Assembly: GCA_001579985.1 (NCBI GenBank)
Contig: LRSR01002232.1
Coordinates: 1 to 64,000, forward strand
Source of the DNA: Hypsibius dujardini
Taxonomy: Eukaryota > Tardigrada > Eutardigrada > Parachela > Hypsibiidae
DNA length: 64,000 nt
Direction: 5' to 3'
The stretch's first letter is position 1. Each line of letters opens with the position of its first letter. The notes under the pieces were generated by a model. That model was not told where the DNA came from. It searched no databases and worked only from the letters and a program-made list of their open reading frames with translations. Positions 11,305 through 24,100 of this stretch are shown one piece after another. The position numbers were made by a program, and so were the translations under genes.

Positions 11305-12020
11305 CGTCGAGTTCGTACAAACTTATCAAACAATCAATCACTGAATTCAAACAGTTAACAAAAGCATAGGCGCCTGCGGTCGATTGGTTGAAATATAAAA
11401 AATTATAGTCGCTTACAGATATACAGGGTCCCAACCCATTTCCCATGTCCAGTTTGGTGTTGCCACCACTGCCGCTCATTGCATTCCATTGTAACTGGCT
11501 GGCGCTAACAAACATTTGCCTGTCGCTACATGAATCCCAATCCGGTCGATCCAAGCACTAAGTCCGTACCGATTTCATACGTCCAGTTTATTGTTGCCAC
11601 CATTGTCGCTCATTGATTCCCATTGTAACTGGCTGTCGCTACTATATATTTGCTTGTCGCTGCTTCCAACCAAGTCCTACTACTTTTCTAGGACCTACCT
11701 TCAGTTGTCGCGACTGTCGCCCATTGAAGTCCATTGTAACTAGATGCTGTAACATTGTAATGGCTTGTCGTTGAATCAGTATAAGTACCGAATGTTTTTC
11801 TGGAACATACTTTCAGATGTCCCAACTGTCGCTCATTGATTGCCATTGTAATTGGCCGCTGCTGCCATTTTGCTGCTTTCGTTAAGATGGTACTAGTACC
11901 GACTGACTCTCTGGAACTTTAATTCTGCCAGTCGTAACCATGGCTCATTGATTCCCATTGTCCCTAGCTCTTGCCATTCAGTTGCAGTTGCGACACTCAT
12001 CGATTGTGCCCTACTATGAG
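11305..12020 (+). repeat. Left arm of PHD unit: inverted end plus tandem array
   Basis: The arm starts with CGTCGAGTTCGTACAAAC (11305-11322), found as its exact complement at 16215-16232. From about 11450 to 12010 a unit of about 120 bp is repeated roughly five times. Each unit carries a variant of CATTGTAACTGGCTGTCGCT and of CTGTCGCTCATTGATTCCCA. The same 18 bases TTGTAACTGGCTGTCGCT (11623-11640) occur inverted in the right arm. Confidence 0.65.
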
Positions 12021-12732
12021 TCAGTAGCCAATTTTTTCAGTCATTTCAATAAAGGTCGTTTTTCAAAAATGTAAACTGTAATTAACATGAACTTTGCTTA
12101 TACAGTATTTCATATTGTTCAGTTCTCGTTTTGGCGACGAGGTGGCTTTGGAAGCAGTCTGGAAGCTCCTCCCCCTCCACCCACGTTTGTACAGTGCCAA
12201 AGCAAAACTACAGATGGGCGGCGGGAGGAAATTTTTCGGACAGCTCGAGAGTAACTGCCACTTCTTATTCTTTTAAATGATTGTCGAATAACGCGACTGT
12301 CAAAAAGGAGTTATAAGAAATGTAAAACGCGCAATTGACATAATCGAAATGGGCGTTTGCAGCAGATCCTATGAATGAAAGAGACCAGACTTGTTCTGTA
12401 GAACATGCAAAATTGCATATTGGATACCGAGATGATCGATGGTGTTAATGTCTTCAAATTATGTTTAGCCCAGCTATTGCACACGGCTCAGTTAGGGGCA
12501 ATTAATAACTCCTGTAAAAAAACTTGTTATTCGAACTGAAGCCGAACCTTGCCGCAAGGGAACAAGGAAATAACATTAGGCCAAAAAAGCAAGCCAGAAC
12601 ATCAAGGAACAAACAACTAATCGACATTCTTCTTGCTGGAATAGTTTTTGCTAGTAGACCGGCGGAATCCTCGACCTGTTGCCGAAGGGGGAGGGACTTT
12701 TAATACCATCAGATTAACTAACTATTTTCCAG

Positions 12733-15356
12733 GCTTGTTTTCATCCCTCACGCGTCGTTTTACAACTATCGCATATTCCTCAAGGACGTTTTTGCTGGTG
12801 AAAGCGGTCAGTTCCAACTCTGCATAGATATTCATAAACCAAATATCCTTCCACAATTTGCTAACTGGAAGGAGTGCGAGTATTTCGAGTAAGTAGCTAG
12901 TACTAAGAAGATCAGACAGACAAACAGACAGACTGACAGACAGACAGACAGACAGACAGACAGAAACAGACAGACAGACAGGCAGACAGACCGACAGACA
13001 GACAAACAGACAGACAGTATCACTCGGTACGCACTTATAGTTCCATTGGAGGTTGTTGTTGCCGCTGATAATCTGTCAGTAAACATATCTTCAGGAATTA
13101 GTATTTTTTTGTTTGTAGTCTTCGAGTGATGGGACGGACCTTATGTCTGGAATTCAACGATGAAGTTAAGGAACTGAGCACCAGCGCCCAGGGCCGGTTT
13201 GAAAAGCATCATCTGCATGTCTCTCAACATTTCCCGAGTCTGGTTTCCGTTTCTGATGAGTTCTGCACAAATTTCAAGACCGCCGCCCGGGAAAAACGAC
13301 TACCCCTTCTTGTTGTGCTGAAGAAACAAGGGGTCTCGGAAGCCACTCAGCAAGAAGCTTCAGGATGGGCTGTTCTTTAGGAAGCAACTCTATCTGTAAG
13401 TGTTGGCGAACTGTTGAAGCCTATAGGTGTGGTTGTCTGTTACAAGCATGCTTGACAGTCAGTCTTTTTGACTAATTTGTTATCTGGTTTTATGCCTGTT
13501 CTATTTTTTTCTGTCTTTTTTACATCTGTAATTTTTGTTTTTTTGCCTTCAAACTTAATCGTTCATATCTTTTCAACCTGTTTCCTTATTACCTTTCTTA
13601 TGGCTGTCAAATATCTACTGGTATGAATGTGGAGGTTGAGGCTCGTAAATCTGCTAGTCAACCTTTTAATGATATATTTGTCTGCCGTTTGGTTGTGTTC
13701 TCAATTATTTTCCGCAACTTTCTTTAGTTCATGGATCGTGTCGAGGAGACTTCAAGCGATCGCGTCAAGCTTGGAGAATATGTACTTGCGGCCGCAAGAA
13801 TCTCTTCAAAACATCACCAGAGAGATTTTGGAGTCGTTAGTCATTATTAATCAAACAACTCCGTCAACTGGAGCAGCTGCCAAAGGAAAACTGGTATCGC
13901 TGATTTCCTACGTGCATACCCATTGCAACACGAATGAGGTTCGTGCGGCCTAAAGCATTTTTTTGTAAGTCGAACGAGCAATCTTAACTAGTCAGCTTAT
14001 CCAAATATTACTATTGAACCTTACATGCTTGAACCCAAAATTCTGTTGTGATAGAAGGAGTTGCTGTGGGGAATTAGACACAGACACAGACACAAACACA
14101 TTCAGATTGAATTTGAATTTTTTTTATGTATGGAACTATTGTAGATTGGTTGGCAAACTAAAAAATTTCACATTTTATTGCAGCAACGACAGTTTTTCCG
14201 TGCCCACACCACCAAGACGGCCAACGGCTCAGATCCGAAATATGTCGACTGTATCGCAATTGAGGTCACCGATGCGTTGAAGGCTGCGATCAAGACGGGA
14301 TTTCATGGATCTATTGACAGTGTTTCGGAGCTGCACAATCTGCCGTTTGTGGTACTCAACCACAACGTGAAGTTCTACTCCAGAGATGGTCCTCGGAAAG
14401 ATAAGCGTTGTCTTGTGATACCAAGAATATATTTTTCTGAGAACCAGATACATTTCATTGACGGCGCAAACGGGAAAGGTACACTTCAGCAGCAGTGTTA
14501 TACATTATCTAAGTCAAGGCCAGTTCATCGGCGGAATACATCGTTTTATTGTTCACAGGTCATCCCAACGAGCATGAGGCCCCATCTAACGAACAACAAT
14601 TCTCCAATGGTCAGTAAACAACTAGCTCAATTATGCAAACAAGCCGCCTGAAATAACTTGTTAAATTGAGTTGACAGTCTCAAAATGCATCATCATCGCT
14701 TTTATCTGCAGAATTAGACGGAAAGTCAGCAGTGTCTCGAGTGGAGGTGGCTCTTGAGGATGATTTCCGCGACGGTGTGGCTGTAGCGAGTACACCAAGC
14801 GCAAAGCAATCGAAACAAACAAAAAGTATACAGAAAACTAAACATTTTGCGTATTGACCAGTGATGTGAGTGTTACTTTTAGGACCCCGGAATGCACGAG
14901 CAATTAAGAACTCGGTAACAAAGAAGTTACCCGGGTTAGCAGCCAATTCTGATTTCAGCGTTGTATTGTCACACGAAGGTGAGTTGCTCCATCGCCACAT
15001 AGTACTTGAAGGTAAAAAAGCCCCACCCTCACAATCTAGTGCTTCGTTAGAAACACCCTTTAGCCCATTGCTGTATTTTTATATTACAGATGATTTTTCT
15101 GCTACCCACGCCAAATTAACACATCAAAAAGAGAAAAACAACCAGACAGCAACGATTCGGCCAACCGATCCTTCCCTCATTGGAGCAAATGTGCGGAGGG
15201 TGCTTCCTGCAGGTGCAGCTTTCAGAGGTTGAAGCTTGGGTAAAGTGCTCCCAGTGCAACCAGCTTTGGCACAAGGGCTGCGGCGATGTTCCAATTCGCC
15301 GCGTAACGCGCAAAGCCGCAGAAGCTGTTTGGAGTTGCAAAGAATGCCGGCGATAG
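12733..15356 (+). CDS. Multi-exon gene with C-terminal PHD finger
   Basis: Exon 12733-12888 (LVFIPHASFYNYRIFLKD onward) joins in frame, phase 2, to an exon starting at 13119 (DLRVMGRTLCLEFNDEV). A further exon, 14184-14478, includes NLPFVVLNHNVKFYSRDG and a KDKRCLVIPRIYF stretch. The end (15192-15356) encodes a clear C4HC3 zinc finger: CGGC, then KCSQC, LWHKGC, VWSCKEC and a stop. PHD fingers bind histone tails or other proteins. The exons between 13380 and 14184 and between 14478 and 15192 cannot be joined without frame problems, so the model is incomplete or the gene is decaying. The N-terminal family is not recognised. Its position between inverted arrays suggests a transposon-borne gene. 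Confidence 0.45.
12912..13018. repeat. (CAGA)n array in an intron of the PHD gene
   Basis: An imperfect CAGA/CAAA tetranucleotide array lies just after the 12888 donor site. It is the same motif as the arrays in the introns of the MAM genes. Confidence 0.9.
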
Positions 15357-15599
15357 ACATTCTACTAAAGACTGGAAGAGTTTGCGGGAGTAGTTTGCCT
15401 TTGTTAGAGCTACCTTTCTTTTTTGTGTCCGAACTCAAAAATCGTATTACTTTCCCACTTGCGCCTTAATTAACGTTATGTACCGTACATTTTATCAGCT
15501 AGCCAATACCCCTCAATAGAGGAACATCGGAAGAAAATCTTGTTACAATTAATACATTAAAATAACAAGAACTGCAGTTGATTATACACATAAACTAAT

Positions 15600-16232
15600 T
15601 ATACACATTATATACATTATATACATAAACTTGTAGTTTCAAAATGCTACACGCAAAGAAAGAGAACAAAACAGTGTATTACAGTCAAAACTAGTCAAAA
15701 CTAGCATCAATTAGCGACATTAGCGACAGTACAACAAAATTTGAAAGAACAGACACAATGAGAATCGATGAGTGGCTGAAATTTGTTTTAGTTTTTATGC
15801 CAAGGATGCAGCAAAAGCCCTATGTATTTTAATTTGTGTAAGTTTTGATGTTACAACTACTCCTCGATTTCGCGAATCGTGGCGACCATTAGTGACACTA
15901 GGCGTCTATGGGCGACAGTTGGGGGTACAATACAGAGGTAATGGGCTGTAAAAAAGTAAATCTCCAACTTTTTGATAGGCAAGCGAAACAGCGACAGCCA
16001 GTTACAAATGGCAGCATTGGGCGACAATTGGCGCAAGAATAATTTGTAGTAAGGAATGCCGTTAGTAAACTCTAAATACAGGGGCAGTTCATAACGACAG
16101 TCAATTACAATGGGCGACAATTGGAGACTAGTTGAATCAAATACTCTCGCGATATAGAAATTCTCGTAGTACGGCATTGTTTTGCAATTGCTGTCGCCAT
16201 TATCGCGGTGAGAGGTTTGTACGAACTCGACG
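15600..16232 (-). repeat. Right arm of PHD unit
   Basis: On the minus strand this arm repeats the left-arm words: GTCGCCCATTGTAATTGACT, and TTGTAACTGGCTGTCGCT at 16007-15990. It ends with the exact complement of the 18 bp left terminus at 16215-16232. The array is shorter and less regular than on the left. Confidence 0.6.
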
Positions 16233-16332
16233 CTTCTATGATTTTTTCGAATAATGCTGGTGACGTATTTAACATTCTCATAAATATTTCAAATAAAACA
16301 TTCTCATAAACTTTATTTAGGGAGCACAGTAC

Positions 16333-16648
16333 TGTTAGGTCTACCAACCGGGGGTTGGATAGTTAACAAGTTTATTAGACTGAATGTGGTGATCGGTAGA
16401 GAAGTAAACTAGAAGAAAGGAAAGAGGAAGTACAACTGCCCCTTATAACTAGTAAGACATCTGATTATATAGTAAAGTGTTAACTATAAAACTGATAGTA
16501 AATAGCACACACATCAGAATTACATACACGTAATTAGCTGTGGCAGCAGAATAGGGTTAATAGGGTAGATAGAGTTACTAAGTAAGGTATTAACGAGTCA
16601 AAGAGCTGGGATGATTGGATATGAGGACTTGTTGAGCGTGGTCCAACA
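16333..16648 (-). mobile_element. Solo LTR, third copy
   Basis: A 316 bp fossil LTR of the same family as those at 4568-5174, minus strand. It begins TGTTGGACCACGC and ends CCTAACA, and is flanked by GTAC on both sides (16329-16332 and 16649-16652). No internal retroelement sequence is attached. Confidence 0.8.
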
Positions 16649-16652
16649 GTAC

Positions 16653-17770
16653 AAACTACATAAGAAAACGTGCCAAAGTGGTGAGAAAATGAGTGTATAT
16701 TCACAAGCCCCGTTAAATCAAAACCAAATCGAAATCAAATGGTCAAACGGCTTTCAAAATCAAATCAAATCATGTCAATAAATGCGTGAGACAATGCCGA
16801 GAGAACCGGAAGCAGGGGAGTAAGGTTTACTCCTTTTGGCATGTCCAGGACATATCGAAGGCGTCTACGGTCGCAAAGCGGCCAGATGCCACGAACAATG
16901 AAAACACGAAGAAATGAAGAACAAATGGAAAAAAAAACTAGTGTACATACAGTTCGTTCTAGAGCCTTGAAAAGGTTATGAACCACAGTCAGAGCGCACT
17001 AAACGAGAACGACAAAATGCGAAGTGAAGTAATGCCCCGTTCAGAAACACCTTATATACTGGATGGGGCGCGACGACGGTTCGAAAGTACAAAAATACTA
17101 AGAATAAACGAAGGATAATATGAAAAATAGACGAATGCACTTTGAGGGTGAGAAATTCGGAAAGCAGCCAAAGAATAAGAGCCTTGACGAAATGGAGGTT
17201 CGTCTTAAGGTAGGAAGGAAACGTGGCAGAAATCTGACGCTTTGATTATCCGCGATTGAGAGTGAGGTTGTTGTTTGTCAGAAAATAGTGATTAAAGTGT
17301 AGTTTGAAAAGAATTTCGTTCAAAAATTAGCTTCTCGAAGTCGATGCAATTAAAATTGAATTCGTTAAATGACTTGATTAATTATGTGTTCTAATTTTAT
17401 ATTGTAGCTTTAGATTAGCCCAAACTGATTGTGCTAACAACTTTCAACGTTAACAATACAATTAATATTAAAGTCATTTAGTGGATCTGATTTTATTCAT
17501 TAATTTAATTTAATTTAACATGCATTTAGGCATGAATTTACTTTCCTATAGATCAGCTCTTGAAGTCGCGGCAGCTATTAATTTCATTACACAATTTTAT
17601 TATTAGTTTATACCTTGCATTTTCACACTTGTTTGATGCTTTTTAATTCAACCGATAAACGTTTCACTCGGTTCATAATAATAATGACTGAAAGGATGCA
17701 TTAAATTATGTATAATACTGAATAGATGGATTTATTTATTTTGATTTTTGAGTCTCTGCGAATTTGACGC
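16653..17770. other. Intergenic, AT-rich
   Basis: No gene is recognised. A short AAATCAAAT-type run lies at about 16716-16770, similar in composition to the GATTTGATTT runs 3' of both MAM genes. The rest is unremarkable. Confidence 0.4.
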
Positions 17771-17774
17771 CTGG

Positions 17775-18235
17775 ATCGGGATTTCACCACCCAGTGCGTT
17801 GTCACTATGCGGGCGGAATACGACAACCGCATGTTCGAGCTACCGGCCCCATGGACAACCTGCTGCTGGACATTTACACCGCGGTCGGGGATCTCGACTA
17901 AGCGTTGGCCGTTTACAAGGACTCTAAAGCGGCCGAGCGCTATTTCGTCAAAGACGCCCACAAAGTGATTAGTCTGGCTGCGCTCGTGGTCGCGAAAAGC
18001 CGCCTTGATGACGCCATCGCCCTTGCTAGAGACTTACGCCAAGAAAACTAACTGGCTGCCATTGGATTTCGAGGGGATTAAGTCGAAGTTTTTTCTGATC
18101 TTGAATGCGGCCGCGGATACTGGTAAGCTGGAGGTTGTGCAGCGGCTGTGGGGCATCATCGCGCTGTTGGTCCTAGTGGAGCCGACCAGCATCATGTGCG
18201 GTCCCTTGGTGCGGGTTCACTTGGTCAACAATGAT
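17775..18235 (+). pseudogene. Intronless fragment of a pentatricopeptide protein (LRPPRC-like)
   Basis: Reading shifts between frames but stays protein-like: MRAEYDNRMFELPAP, then MDNLLLDIYTAVGDLD, a TAG stop, ALAVYKDSKAAERYF, KVISLAALVVAKSRLDDAIA and, after another shift, LPLDFEGIKSKFFLILNAAA. The helix-pair pattern and words such as ALAVYKDSK and RLDDAIAL resemble PPR repeats of LRPPRC-type mitochondrial RNA-binding proteins. There are at least two frameshifts and one stop. No introns interrupt it, so it is probably a processed copy or relic. The parent assignment is from memory of the family. Confidence 0.45.
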
Positions 18236-18520
18236 CGTTCACGCAGGGGGTCGGATTTCCAAAGCTCCCCTCTCGCGATTTGAAAACTTTTTCAAAAAGA
18301 CTATTATCCGTGTATGTTTTGAACCGGCCATTTGCAGCTATTTTTAGGTGTGGATATATTGAACCCATCACAAATTTGATAGAAAAACTGAGGTCGTTGA
18401 AAATGTTTTTGAAATTCCAGGGGTGGGGGTGGCTTTGGAAATTAGATCCCCACATCCCAAAACTATCAAAATGATCGGAAACAAGGGCAATTTTGGGTTC
18501 AATTTTGGGTTTGATGCATG
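18230..18520. repeat. Fragment of the foldback repeat family
   Basis: This resembles the inner arms of the element at 31510-32050, sharing GGATTTCCAAAG/GAAATTCCAGGGG-type words and the ATTAGATCCCCACATCCCA segment. It is also related to the fragment near 1040-1195. Confidence 0.5.
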
Positions 18521-20050
18521 AGGCATAGATTGGATCAACGACACTAACAATGAAGAAAATACTTTAAATATCAAAACGATTGACCAGTAGTCAATTATCA
18601 CTGTACTCGGCGTTTACCAATAATCTTAGTATTTTAGACTTTGCACCGAACAAAACTATTGAACATATAAACAATGTATATGTAGTACAAGGGTTGAAAG
18701 GTCACGCATGATTAGCTCAAAGTAGCTGGCAAATGATGATTGTTTCCACCACATAATTGGCGGAAGGTGGCACGGCACCTCGACGAAATATGTCTTTGTT
18801 AATCGGATGAATGTCCGTGCGATTACGCACAAAAACAAGCACTGCTGTCGACATGTTATCAGTGTTAATAATTGAATTTGTCTCATTACCTTAATTGTCA
18901 TGTTTATCTTTGAGGTGAAGAATTGAAGGCAGCAAGTTTGAAGTCCGAGCTTCCACTTACACTTCCAGTCAACAATTCACAAACTTTAATTAATCTGGCT
19001 AAGGAGGTTTTTACAACACAGTGCTTTGAGAAATACGTGCTCATACTCGAATATTTATTTTGTTTTACAAATTGGTTTTGTATTGAAAAATCCTGAAAAA
19101 AGAAAATAATCAACGGTTGAATTGAATGGGAAACCCGCGGAGCCATCGGGGAACTTTCGAATTTTCTCCCGCTCAAACAAGAGATCGTTTGCAGATGAAA
19201 TTTTTTGCTAAAATCTATTAATTTAGTCCACTATTTGCAAAAAAATCAGAAAGATCGGTGTGTCGCCTACCGTTCCGTTTCCTTGTCAGTCATGGCACTA
19301 CAATGAGAACAAGAATCAATCAAACAAGTCACAAATCAGTCAATCAGGCTAAGATGAAACATTCCGCATGATTTCATGCCGCACGGTTCGGCTCGTCGAC
19401 TTTATCTTTTCTTAGACTTGCCGGGATCCTTTTATCTCAACTGTATTGATTAGCTCTCGGATTAGGCTGTTTACTTCAATAAGGAAAATAGTCTGATCAT
19501 TCGTCATGGAATGGTTGAGACGCGTGTGAGCCGCTGGACCATAATCCAACAAAACTTTCAGAAATAATGTAGGAGTTGCTGCCCTTAATACTTGCATTAC
19601 CAGAATTGGGATGCACCTTCCAGTCGAGATATAAATGACCGAGTGCTCCTCGTACATCCAAAAAAGTCAGTCAGATTTTTGACTGGCACGACATTCATTA
19701 AAATGGCATTGCTGACTTGTGTTAACAGGGGCGCCAGCCGACTCCAAACCGCTTCCCGTGGTCACACCACCCCTCTGAGGATTAGCTCCTCATGATGTGA
19801 CGTATTTCTTGCTAATAGATTTCGATAGAAGCCAAATTCGTAGTCGGGCTTAGCATGAAGGAAGGCATCGCTCTGCACTCTGTCCGATGGACCACCAATA
19901 GCACGGGAATCCCTGCTGGAGGATGTCCCAGTAAAAAACATTATTTGAATTACTCGTCTTATTTTAAGAGCCGATTTGCTTTCTTTAAAATTTTCTTTAT
20001 ATTCTATATATTCCTGTAAGTACTAGCAGAACTTGTTATCACAAAAACCA
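18521..20050. other. Intergenic
   Basis: No gene is recognised. One minus-strand frame, 19657-19412, looks mildly protein-like (VLRAATPTLFLKVLLDYGPA), but has no motif, partner exon or family resemblance that I can name. Confidence 0.35.
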
Positions 20051-20053
20051 TGA

Positions 20054-20327
20054 CCGTAATCTCCCGATCTCAAAGGACACTACCCTACCAGTTAATTTGA
20101 TCCACCCCGGATTTTATCTGTTCATCATCGTTTGCTATTGTTTACCTACAATCAATCAATCAACTGATTCAATTTGTGCGTCAAGAAATTCCGCTTAATC
20201 AATCATTCAATCGCTGCCAAGTTGCTCTTAAATTTCAACCAATCACGACACAGTCAATCCCATTGAAAAGTCACCGATGACTGGATGGGGTGGGGCTTAA
20301 CTATCCCTTGAGATCGGGAGATTACGG
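20054..20327. mobile_element. MITE, family 5 (copy 1)
   Basis: About 274 bp with inverted ends CCGTAATCTCCCGATCTCAA and near-complement, followed on the right by TA (20328-20329). A related element with CTCCCGATCTCAAGGG ends lies at 56905-57167. Confidence 0.8.
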
Positions 20328-20879
20328 TATCGTTATTGTCACCCCCTTTCGCACCCCACTTTGCTATTGGTGTCCCCTTTTCAAGTTATCATTGATTTAA
20401 TTAACACTCATGTGCATAGAATTTTGATACTTAAATTTTGGATAAGCGAATAGTAAAATGGGAATCATCAAAATAGTTTTAGTTTTATATTCTGAATGTA
20501 ACATCTGATTCGTTTATATTTCGTTCTTTTCAAAGATCGATACAATTTTGCTTTAAGAATTCAATAAGTTATATTTTTGTTTAAATTAAAGTTGGTCGTT
20601 CAGATATGCAAATGCATTTTAAGAAGTTCATCGTTAAAAATTCGGATCATTTTGTCAGGGACGTCAATCCTTTCATAATTTTTCAACTGAAATGCATGTT
20701 CAATGTATTTAAGTAAGCCACGTCAAGAACAATCTCAGTTAATGTCGGGTGCAATATCATCCTTAATAAAGTGAGACACCCAGCTTAGTTTTTTTAATAA
20801 CCTGATGTTATTATTATTTAATTATCTATTTTATATGTGTTATTATTTTAAATAAATAATACATTTTGAATTTTGCTGG

Positions 20880-22215
20880 TACCTTTCGATTCCAAATTAG
20901 ATTTGGAAAGAAATCGTGCCAAAAATCGTTAAATTAACGCTTTTCCAAAAAAACAATTTTTATAGTGAAAATTGAGGGAAATGGAATCTTCCAGTGTTTC
21001 GCAACTTTATATTCTGCCAAAACATTTCACAACGTAACCGATCAATCGACAAAAGTCACCACTAATTTTGAACTACTTTAAGGAAATATATAAAGTGGCG
21101 ACAATTTGTGTTATCCTTCTGAAACTCGTTCCAAGTAAGGCGAGATACACGATTTTAGGCGTGTCACTGCTTCTTTCGAAGGGTCACTTGCAAGGTCGTT
21201 TAATATCGGTGGGACAAATAAAGCGTAATATTGTGCTGGAATTCAGAATGACCGGATTATTCCAGATTACTGGAGCACCGCTCCTCTTGAAAGCATATAA
21301 ACCAATCACATAACTACAATTGCGCTAGATAAAAAAGAACATGCCTAGAAATATTCGTAACAACCCTGTACGAGATAAGCGAAGAATCGCAAAATTTTCT
21401 TGCTGTTATCGACAATCTTTTACCTGTTACTCAGCTGTTAACGGCAAAGAAAGATAAAACCGGTTGCAACTGCTGACAAATGTAAATTAGAGATTGGGCA
21501 ATCATCTCGTAGTACGTGGTCCTTTCTCACAGTTCATACGTCAAAGTTTCAGTTTTCTGTATTTTTTTCGTTTTCACAGCGAGATTTTACTGTTTCGTAT
21601 TTGTTATATATTATGTGTTTGGATGATGAGATTTTCGGCTGTTAGAATGCCGACACTCTGGATCGTTTCGCTGATCACCACGAGCGTTGTGATAGGGTTA
21701 ACTTCCGGTAACGACCAAAATACGACCGCAGCTCCCTCGCCATCCGAAACAACGGCAATCATTGACTGCAGTTTTAACAACGATTTCTGTCAGTTCACCA
21801 GTATCCTCGCAAGTCAAGGCGTGGAATGGACGCGGGCGAATATATTTGATACTGTGACAAATCCAAATGTCAATATTCCTCCTGCCCGAACGGGTCACTC
21901 TAACTGTAGGTGTCCGTCCTAATGACCGATCAAGGGATGGCAAATTGTACCAATACAAAACGATATTGTTGATGGACAGTATTTATAAAAACAATATTTA
22001 ATACCGCAGAGACTAGTGTATCAAAACTGTGTGCACTGTGCGCGTGATGTGCAAAGCGCATTGGGTGCGCAACACACAACGCACTATGCACACATCATTA
22101 TTAAATTGTAGTTTAGAAGCCAGTTCTTGGCCTTAGCTCCTTTGATTTATCGTTAAATCTTAAGCTTTTACTGGCAAGCTTAGCTTAGCTTAACTTAACT
22201 TAGCTTTTAACTTAG
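20880..22215 (+). repeat. Segmental duplication, 5' block of MAM copy A
   Basis: This block aligns by eye with 39218-40527 along its length, including 5' flank, first coding exon and the start of intron 1. Shared landmarks are CCTTTCGATTCCAAATT, the GAGATACACGATT region and the signal-peptide exon. It records a tandem gene duplication. The first 150 bp also resemble 46840-47040, so a dispersed repeat was already present at the edge. Confidence 0.85.
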
Positions 22216-22275
22216 CTTAGCTTTAGCTTAACTTACCTTAACTTAGCTTTAACTTAACTTCAGCTTTGACTACTG
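22180..22275. repeat. Degenerate (TTAGC/TTAAC)n run
   Basis: A run of CTTAG and CTTAA pentamer-like words, also seen at about 27705-27765 and 40475-40525. It marks the edges of the 5.9 kb that copy A has and copy B lacks in intron 1. The units are too irregular for a telomeric array. Confidence 0.7.
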
Positions 22276-22319
22276 GCTAGTTTCGCAGCAAGCTTAAAGA
22301 AAGCGGCGCGAGCTGGTCT

Positions 22320-23460
22320 GTCCTTATGTACCTTGTACCTGTGTACTTTTGTACCTAGGTACAAAGATGCATAGGTACAACGTATGACTATTCTATACAC
22401 TGGTGTACCTATCAGAATGATTATACCTGTGTACGTTTGTACCTACTAGGGAAGTGGCGGAGATTTCCCCTCGCTTTTAGGGTGGGGTTTTTTTTCTGAT
22501 ACTTGTTAATATATCATGATTTTTCGTAGGGGTCTCGTCGGTGCAAATACATTTACAGGTTCAGAAAAAAATGGGGAAGGAAAAAAGAATCTCTGCCAGT
22601 TTGTGGTACATGCCGGTGCTTGATTGATCGATTTCTCAAAATTTTATTTTTTTCAAAAACTTTTCAGTATTTTACTGAACGTGAACACATTCTTAAATTT
22701 TACTAAAAATCTTCGAATATGAATGATTTACTGGACAACAGACTGCACGCTTTTTTTCCATGTTCATGTGTCATCCATTGAGAAGCGGGAAATGTCAGAA
22801 CATGGAAAAATGCGTGCAGTCTTTTGTCCAGCAAATCACTCATACCAATATTTCGAATTTTGAATTTACAACCACTGCTGCAACTGCACGCGTTATTTCA
22901 TCTGTTTTCCCCTGTTTTTTTCGATCTTGTTTACAAAAGTTAATGTTTTTATTTCAAACAAATGTGTTCATGTAACAATACAGATTATATTAACGCTGTC
23001 GTTAACTGTTCCATTTTCATTTTCTCAAGGTGTTCCGGTTGGTGGAATATTTTTTAATTTGTTTTTTATACCTCGCTGAAGGTTTTCATTAAATTTTAAG
23101 AATGTTTTTACCTTCAGTAAAATATTGAAACAATTTTGAAAAAATAAAATGTTGAGAAATTTGTCAAATGATCGATCAATCAAGCGCCGGCATGTAGCAC
23201 AAACTGGCAGAGATTCTTTTTTCCTTCCCCATTTTTTTCTGAACCTGCAAATGTATTTGCACCGACGAGACCCCTATGAAAAATTATGATATATGAACAA
23301 GTATTAGTAAAAAAAACCCCACCCTGAAAGCGAGGGGAAATCTCCGCCACTTCCCGAGCTAGGTAAAAAGAGGCATAGGTACAACGATACATGACTATTC
23401 TGTACACTGGTGTACCTATCAGAATGATTGTATCTGTGTACTTTTGTACCTAGGCACAGC
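22320..23460. mobile_element. Long inverted-repeat element set in GTACCT-type repeats
   Basis: From about 22448 to 23355 the ends GGGAAGTGGCGGAGATTTCC and its complement open inverted arms of roughly 270 bp. A second, inner hairpin (GGACAACAGACTGCACGC and partner) lies at 22720-22860. The element sits between two near-identical stretches (about 22320-22447 and 23360-23460) built of GTACCTAGGTAC-like words, including CACTGGTGTACCTATCAGAA in both. No ORF. Confidence 0.7.
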
Positions 23461-23692
23461 CCTCACTAGGTACTACTCGTAGTACAGTACTGTTGTACCG
23501 ATTAATGTGCGGCCGTGAATCTACTAGTGCATTCCAGAAGTATTGATCCTGTAAATTACAAAGATATAGTAAATGCCTGTATTAGCGAAAACTTTAAAAT
23601 TTATTTTAATGGTACTTTAATACCTATTTCGAAATGTGCAGGAGATACCAGTGAATCTGTGGGTTATAAATTGTCTTTGCGCAAACAAGTTA

Positions 23693-24100
23693 CTGTATAA
23701 TCTGGATGAAAACACGGGAACATGTTCAGTTGAATAGAACACACGTAAATTGCTACCAGTGTCTGATTGATTCAAAGAATGGAGCATAAGACTGCAATCA
23801 ATTAATTGTTGATTTGACGCGCTTGGTCTTTAAAATTTGACTGTTGATTCGTCTTGCGTCTGAAACAGGATTTCTACCACTGATTTCTTTAAGTTTTTTA
23901 ACGAGGAGTCTTTCGTGTAAGAAGTTAAGCTGGATTCTGATTTGTAATGAATTTTTTTTTATAGAAATTTAATGTTTGATTGATGGATTACGGGCGTAAT
24001 GCTGTAATTGTACGGGCAAAATTTACCGCACCGGTGGGCAAAGTAAACGATCGTTCGATAGGCCAACAATGTTTCCCTTGTTTTCATCCAGATTATACAG
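23693..24100. mobile_element. MITE, family 6
   Basis: A 408 bp element with about 30 bp inverted ends, CTGTATAATCTGGATGAAAA and complement, flanked by TA at 23691-23692 and 24101-24102. Its interior is related to the MITE in the GT31 intron. Confidence 0.85.

Noticed and set aside
16105-16347. 80-codon minus ORF at the right arm of the PHD unit
   Set aside because: It consists of arm repeat sequence without protein-like features.
22180-22275. Possible interstitial telomere repeat (TTAGC-like)
   Set aside because: Units are irregular and mix TTAGC, TTAAC and TTTAGC; no pure TTAGG or TTAGGC run exists.
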